Below are positions 44,378-47,122 of a DNA stretch of 47,122 nt, one piece after another. The first letter of the stretch is position 1; each line of letters opens with the position of its first letter. Both the position numbers and the translations under genes were made by a program. The stretch spans positions 1-47,122 of the forward strand of contig NZ_JACEFC010000023.1 of the NCBI RefSeq assembly GCF_014180715.1. The letters run 5' to 3'. The notes under the pieces were generated by a model. The model was not told where the DNA came from and searched no databases. It saw only the letters and a program-made list of their open reading frames with translations. The DNA is from Nocardioides stalactiti (GTDB lineage Bacteria > Actinomycetota > Actinomycetes > Propionibacteriales > Nocardioidaceae).

Positions 44378-45145
44378 TCAGGCGATCGTCATCCCGCCGT
44401 CGACCGCGAGGGTCTGGCCGGTGATGTAGCCGGCTCCAGGGCCGGCGAGGAAGACGGCCGTCGCCGCCAGCTCGCGCGGGTCGCCCTTGCGGCCCGTCGG
44501 GATGCGGCCCTGCTGCGCCTCGAGGTAGCCCGGCGGGTACTGGTCGGTCATCTCGGACTCGAAGAAGCCCGGCGCGATCGAGTTGACCCGGATGCCCTTG
44601 CGACCGGTCCACTGGTTCGCCAGGTCCCGGGTCAGGCCGTTGAGCCCGGCCTTGGACGCCGCGTAGGCGGCCTGCGGGAGACCGGCGGTGGTGATGCCGA
44701 GGACGGAGGAGATGTTGATGATGCTCGAGCCCGGCTGCATCACCCGACCGCACGCCTGGGCCATCCAGTAGCAACCGTTGAGGTTGACGTCGATCACCTG
44801 GCTGAACTGCTCGACGGTCTCGCGGGTGGCGGGCACCGCCGTACCGATCCCGGCGTTGTTGACCAGGACGTCGACCCGGCCGAACGTCGCCATCGCCTGG
44901 TCGACCAGGTTCTGGCAGGACGCGGGGTCGGCGACGTCGGTCGCAACGCTCAGCGCGCGGCGGCCGGCGGCCTCCACCAGGGCCGCGGTGTCGGCGAGCC
45001 GGTCGACCCGGCGCGCACCGAGCGCGACGTCGGCACCGGCCTCGGCGAAGGCCCGGGCGAAGGCGACCCCGAGGCCGCTCGAGGCCCCGGTGACGATCGC
45101 GACCTTGCCGTCGAGGCGGAACATGTCGAGGACGTCTGCAGACAT
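44378..45145 (-). CDS. Short-chain dehydrogenase/reductase (SDR)
   Basis: A 255-residue classical SDR. The cofactor site is AIVTGASSGLGVAFARAFAE, the NNAG motif is in VDVLVNNAGIGTAVP, the catalytic Ser is in INISSVLG, and Tyr/Lys are in YAASKAGLNG. The C-terminal DPRELAATAVFLAGPGAGYI TGQT is typical of 3-oxoacyl/3-hydroxyacyl or hydroxysteroid type members. Arg after strand 2 (LGARRVDRL) suggests NADP(H). I choose ATG 45143-45145, since GGGAGGG lies upstream; ATG 45163 is less likely. It lies 56 nt before the DapB-like gene on the same strand and is divergent from an APC permease with a perfect inverted repeat between. Confidence 0.85.
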   Translation of the reverse strand: MSADVLDMFRLDGKVAIVTGASSGLGVAFARAFAEAGADVALGARRVDRLADTAALVEAAGRRALSVATDVADPASCQNLVDQAMATFGRVDVLVNNAGIGTAVPATRETVEQFSQVIDVNLNGCYWMAQACGRVMQPGSSIINISSVLGITTAGLPQAAYAASKAGLNGLTRDLANQWTGRKGIRVNSIAPGFFESEMTDQYPPGYLEAQQGRIPTGRKGDPRELAATAVFLAGPGAGYITGQTLAVDGGMTIA

Positions 45146-45163
45146 GCGGACACCCTCCCACAA

Positions 45164-45189
45164 GATCTGATCATCCTCGTTGTCAGATC
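45164..45189. promoter_or_regulatory. Candidate operator between SDR and APC permease
   Basis: GATCTGA (45164-45170) and TCAGATC (45183-45189), a perfect 7-bp inverted repeat with a 12-nt spacer, the same geometry as 26122-26147. It lies 18 nt before the SDR start and about 55 nt before the permease start. No regulator gene is adjacent. Confidence 0.6.
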
Positions 45190-45244
45190 ATATTTCTGCG
45201 CGCACCGGGCACCGAGGTCTCACCATCACCGAGAGGACCACCCG

Positions 45245-46645
45245 ATGACCGACGTCGCGCACCCGCCGAAGACCGCCGCTCCCGACGGGCCGACCCTCAC
45301 CCGGAGCATCACCGGGCGGCTGCTCTTCTTCTACGTTCTCGGGGACGTCCTCGGCTCCGGCATCTACGTGCTGATCGGCTCCGTGGCGGGCGAGGTCGGC
45401 GGCGCCTTCTGGATCGCGTTCGCCGTGGGCGTCGCCATCGCCGCGATCACCGGCCTGGCGTACGCCGAGCTGGCGACCAAGTACCCGAAGGCGGCCGGGG
45501 CTGCGCTCTACGTCCACAAGGCCTTCGACAACCGAGCGCTGGCCTTCCTGATCACGGTGTGCTTCCTCTCGGCGAGCTTCGCCGCAGCCGGGTCGCTGTC
45601 GGTGGGCTTCGCGAGCTACTTCCTCGAGCTGTGGGCGGTGCCGCCGGCCCTGCTGGTGGCCCTGCTGTTCGTGCTCCTCCTGACGGTCGTCAACTTCATC
45701 GGCATCACCGAGTCGGTGGTCGTCAACATGATCATGACCTTCGTCGAGATCGCCGGGCTCGCGATCGTGCTCCTCATCGGCGTGTGGCACGTGGCCGAGG
45801 GCGGTGCCGACTTCGGGCGACTGACGTCGTTCGAGACGTCCACGACGCCGATCTTCGCGATCGTCGCCGGCGTTGCTCTCGCCTTCTTCGCGATGACGGG
45901 GTTCGAGAACGTCGCCAACGTCGCGGAGGAGACGGTGGACCCGCACCGCGCGTTCCCCCGCGCCCTCATCGGCGGCATGCTCGCCGCAGGCGTCCTCTAC
46001 GTGCTGGTGGCGATGGCGGCATCCCTCGTGGTCGGGACCAACCAGCTGGCGAACTCCCCGGCAGCGCTGCTCGAGGTCGTCGAGGCGGACGTCATCCCGC
46101 TGCCCCTCGGCTTCATGACGACCCTGTTCGCGATCATCGCGTGCATCGCGATCACCAACACGACCCTGGTGGCGGTCGTGACGCAGCCGCGGATCCTCTA
46201 CGGGATGGCGAACGAGGACGTCGTCCCCGGCGTGTTCGCCAAGCTGCACCCGACGCGGCGCAGCCCCTGGGTCGGGCTGGTGTTCTCGGCCCTCGTGGTC
46301 GCCACGCTCCTCGTCGTCGGCACGATCGTGGTGGAGCTGGGCGGTGGGCTGGACCTCATCTCCCGCCTCGCGACGGTCACCGTCGTGCTGCTGCTGTTCA
46401 TCTACGGGCTGGTCATCGCGGCTGCGATGCGGCTCACCGGGAGGGACGAGAGCGACCAGACGTTCCACGCCCCGCGGTGGCTGCTGTCCGTCGGCCTGGT
46501 CGGCAACGTGGTCCTGCTCGGCTACGTCGTGATCGACGACCCGACCTCGGTGATCTGGTGCGCAGGACTGGTTGCGGTCGGCATGGTGCTGTTCGTCGTC
46601 GAGCACTTCCTGAACCGACGCAGGGATCAGACGACAGCCGCCTGA
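45245..46645 (+). CDS. APC superfamily amino acid/amine permease
   Basis: A 466-residue permease with about 12 membrane helices. TM1 carries the APC unwound-helix motif LGDVLGSGIYVLIGSVAGEV. The TM2-3 region is TGLAYAELATKYPKAAGAAL and TM6 has AFFAMTGFENVANVAEETVD, all typical of the amino acid-polyamine-organocation family. Ribosome binding site AGAGGA is 8 nt from the ATG. The substrate cannot be stated; amino acids or amines are usual. It is divergent from the SDR and converges on the P450 gene with an overlap of 19 nt. Confidence 0.88.
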   Translation: MTDVAHPPKTAAPDGPTLTRSITGRLLFFYVLGDVLGSGIYVLIGSVAGEVGGAFWIAFAVGVAIAAITGLAYAELATKYPKAAGAALYVHKAFDNRALAFLITVCFLSASFAAAGSLSVGFASYFLELWAVPPALLVALLFVLLLTVVNFIGITESVVVNMIMTFVEIAGLAIVLLIGVWHVAEGGADFGRLTSFETSTTPIFAIVAGVALAFFAMTGFENVANVAEETVDPHRAFPRALIGGMLAAGVLYVLVAMAASLVVGTNQLANSPAALLEVVEADVIPLPLGFMTTLFAIIACIAITNTTLVAVVTQPRILYGMANEDVVPGVFAKLHPTRRSPWVGLVFSALVVATLLVVGTIVVELGGGLDLISRLATVTVVLLLFIYGLVIAAAMRLTGRDESDQTFHAPRWLLSVGLVGNVVLLGYVVIDDPTSVIWCAGLVAVGMVLFVVEHFLNRRRDQTTAA

Positions 46646-47122
46646 TCAGCGCTCCGGCGCTGCCCGTCCAGGTGCACGGGCAGCGCCGACAACCCTCGCA
46701 GCACCACGCCGTCGCCGTGGTCCCAGCGCAGCTCCTCGGCCGGGCCGGCGAGCTCCATCCGTGGGAATCGCCGGAGCAGCGCGGCGAACGCGATGCGGGT
46801 CTCCAGCCGCGCCAGGCGGGCGCCCAGGCAGTGGTGGATGCCGTGGCCGAAGGCCAGGTGGTCGGCGCTCGCACGGGTGATGTCGAGCCGGTCGGGCTCG
46901 GCCACCCGCGCCGGGTCGCGGCCGGCAGCGGCGAGGTTGACGATCACCTGGACCCCCGCCGGCACCAGCGTTCCGGCGATGACGACGTCGCGGACGGCGT
47001 AGCGGAAGGTCGCGTGCGGCACCGGGGCGTCGTACCGGAGGAGCTCCTCGACGGCCTGGGGGACCAAGGAGAGGTCGGCGGCCAGCAGGTCGCGCTGCTC
47101 CGGGTTGCGGAGCAGCGCGACC
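46627..47122 (-). CDS. Cytochrome P450, C-terminal part (cut by window edge)
   Basis: The minus frame is open to the window edge (about 164 codons shown). It includes RNPEQRDLLAADLSLVPQAV EELLRYDAPV, in which E-E-L-L-R is the K-helix E-x-x-R region. FRYAVRDVVIAGTLVPAGVQ follows, then the haem loop FGHGIHHCLGARLARLETRI with the Cys ligand. The C-terminus is LSALPVHLDGQRRSADQAAVV-like. This is a normal bacterial class I P450; the N-terminus and I-helix lie beyond the window. The subfamily is different from that of the remnant at 43100-43228. Confidence 0.9.
   Translation of the reverse strand, partial: VALLRNPEQRDLLAADLSLVPQAVEELLRYDAPVPHATFRYAVRDVVIAGTLVPAGVQVIVNLAAAGRDPARVAEPDRLDITRASADHLAFGHGIHHCLGARLARLETRIAFAALLRRFPRMELAGPAEELRWDHGDGVVLRGLSALPVHLDGQRRSADQAAVV

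Noticed and set aside
43254..45161. 635-codon frame suggesting an SDR/DapB fusion
   Set aside because: The SDR is read in another frame (44378-45145); the first half of this frame is arginine-rich shadow. The DapB-like protein starts at 44321.

Overview
The window comes from a very GC-rich chromosome, roughly 70% G+C by eye. It has many GTG starts, many 4-nt stop/start overlaps, numerous TetR regulators, a GTP-type PEP carboxykinase, MMPL transporters and frequent leaderless-type promoters (TANNNT followed 6-7 nt later by the start codon). This points to an actinobacterium, most likely a Nocardioides-like member of the Propionibacteriales. That assignment is inference from gene content and style; no rRNA or marker phylogeny is available here. 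I see no tRNA, rRNA, CRISPR, integrase or recognisable transposase. No gene-free gap exceeds 300 nt; the largest is 13355-13561.

Layout, left to right. 1-3262: start of recC (cut by the edge), a PGPGW membrane protein, a SnoaL-like protein and a membrane-bound class III adenylate cyclase. 3246-6543: a minus-strand cassette of FAD oxidoreductase, polytopic membrane protein and TetR, with a candidate operator in front. 6575-10300: an MMPL exporter translationally coupled to its own TetR, preceded by two perfect 17-bp palindromes. 10330-13354: an MDR alcohol dehydrogenase and PEP carboxykinase (pckG). 13562-24377: a polyamine (putrescine/spermidine) uptake and oxidation locus with an aminobutyraldehyde-type ALDH, a class III aminotransferase, potA-D, an Lrp/AsnC regulator, a DAO-type amine oxidase and a HAD phosphatase. 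This locus is interrupted at 16522-17763 by an AbiEi-like gene framed by inverted 22-bp repeat arrays.

24448-33716: patatin-like lipase with a DUF6629-type membrane protein and divergent TetR, a quinone reductase, a PlsC-like acyltransferase with twin palindromes in its leader, an HNH-repeat protein overlapping malic enzyme, an MMPL exporter divergent from an HxlR regulator, and a small lipoprotein with a strong terminator. 33822-35818: a rubber-oxygenase (Lcp) gene divergent from a TetR, sharing a 35-bp nested palindrome.

35829-47122: hotdog thioesterase, a small hypothetical protein, a large GEVED-domain surface protein with a truncated C-terminus, a DFR-like epimerase, an alpha/beta hydrolase, a SnoaL-like protein, a 28-residue membrane peptide, a P450 remnant, a DapB-like dehydrogenase, an SDR, an APC permease and the 3' part of a P450. 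Three AGAAC-N2-GTTCT boxes of the KstR type sit over promoters here, which suggests a sterol/terpenoid-related regulon controlled by a regulator outside the window. The recurring theme is many small catabolic or export units, most with a visible palindromic operator at the promoter.
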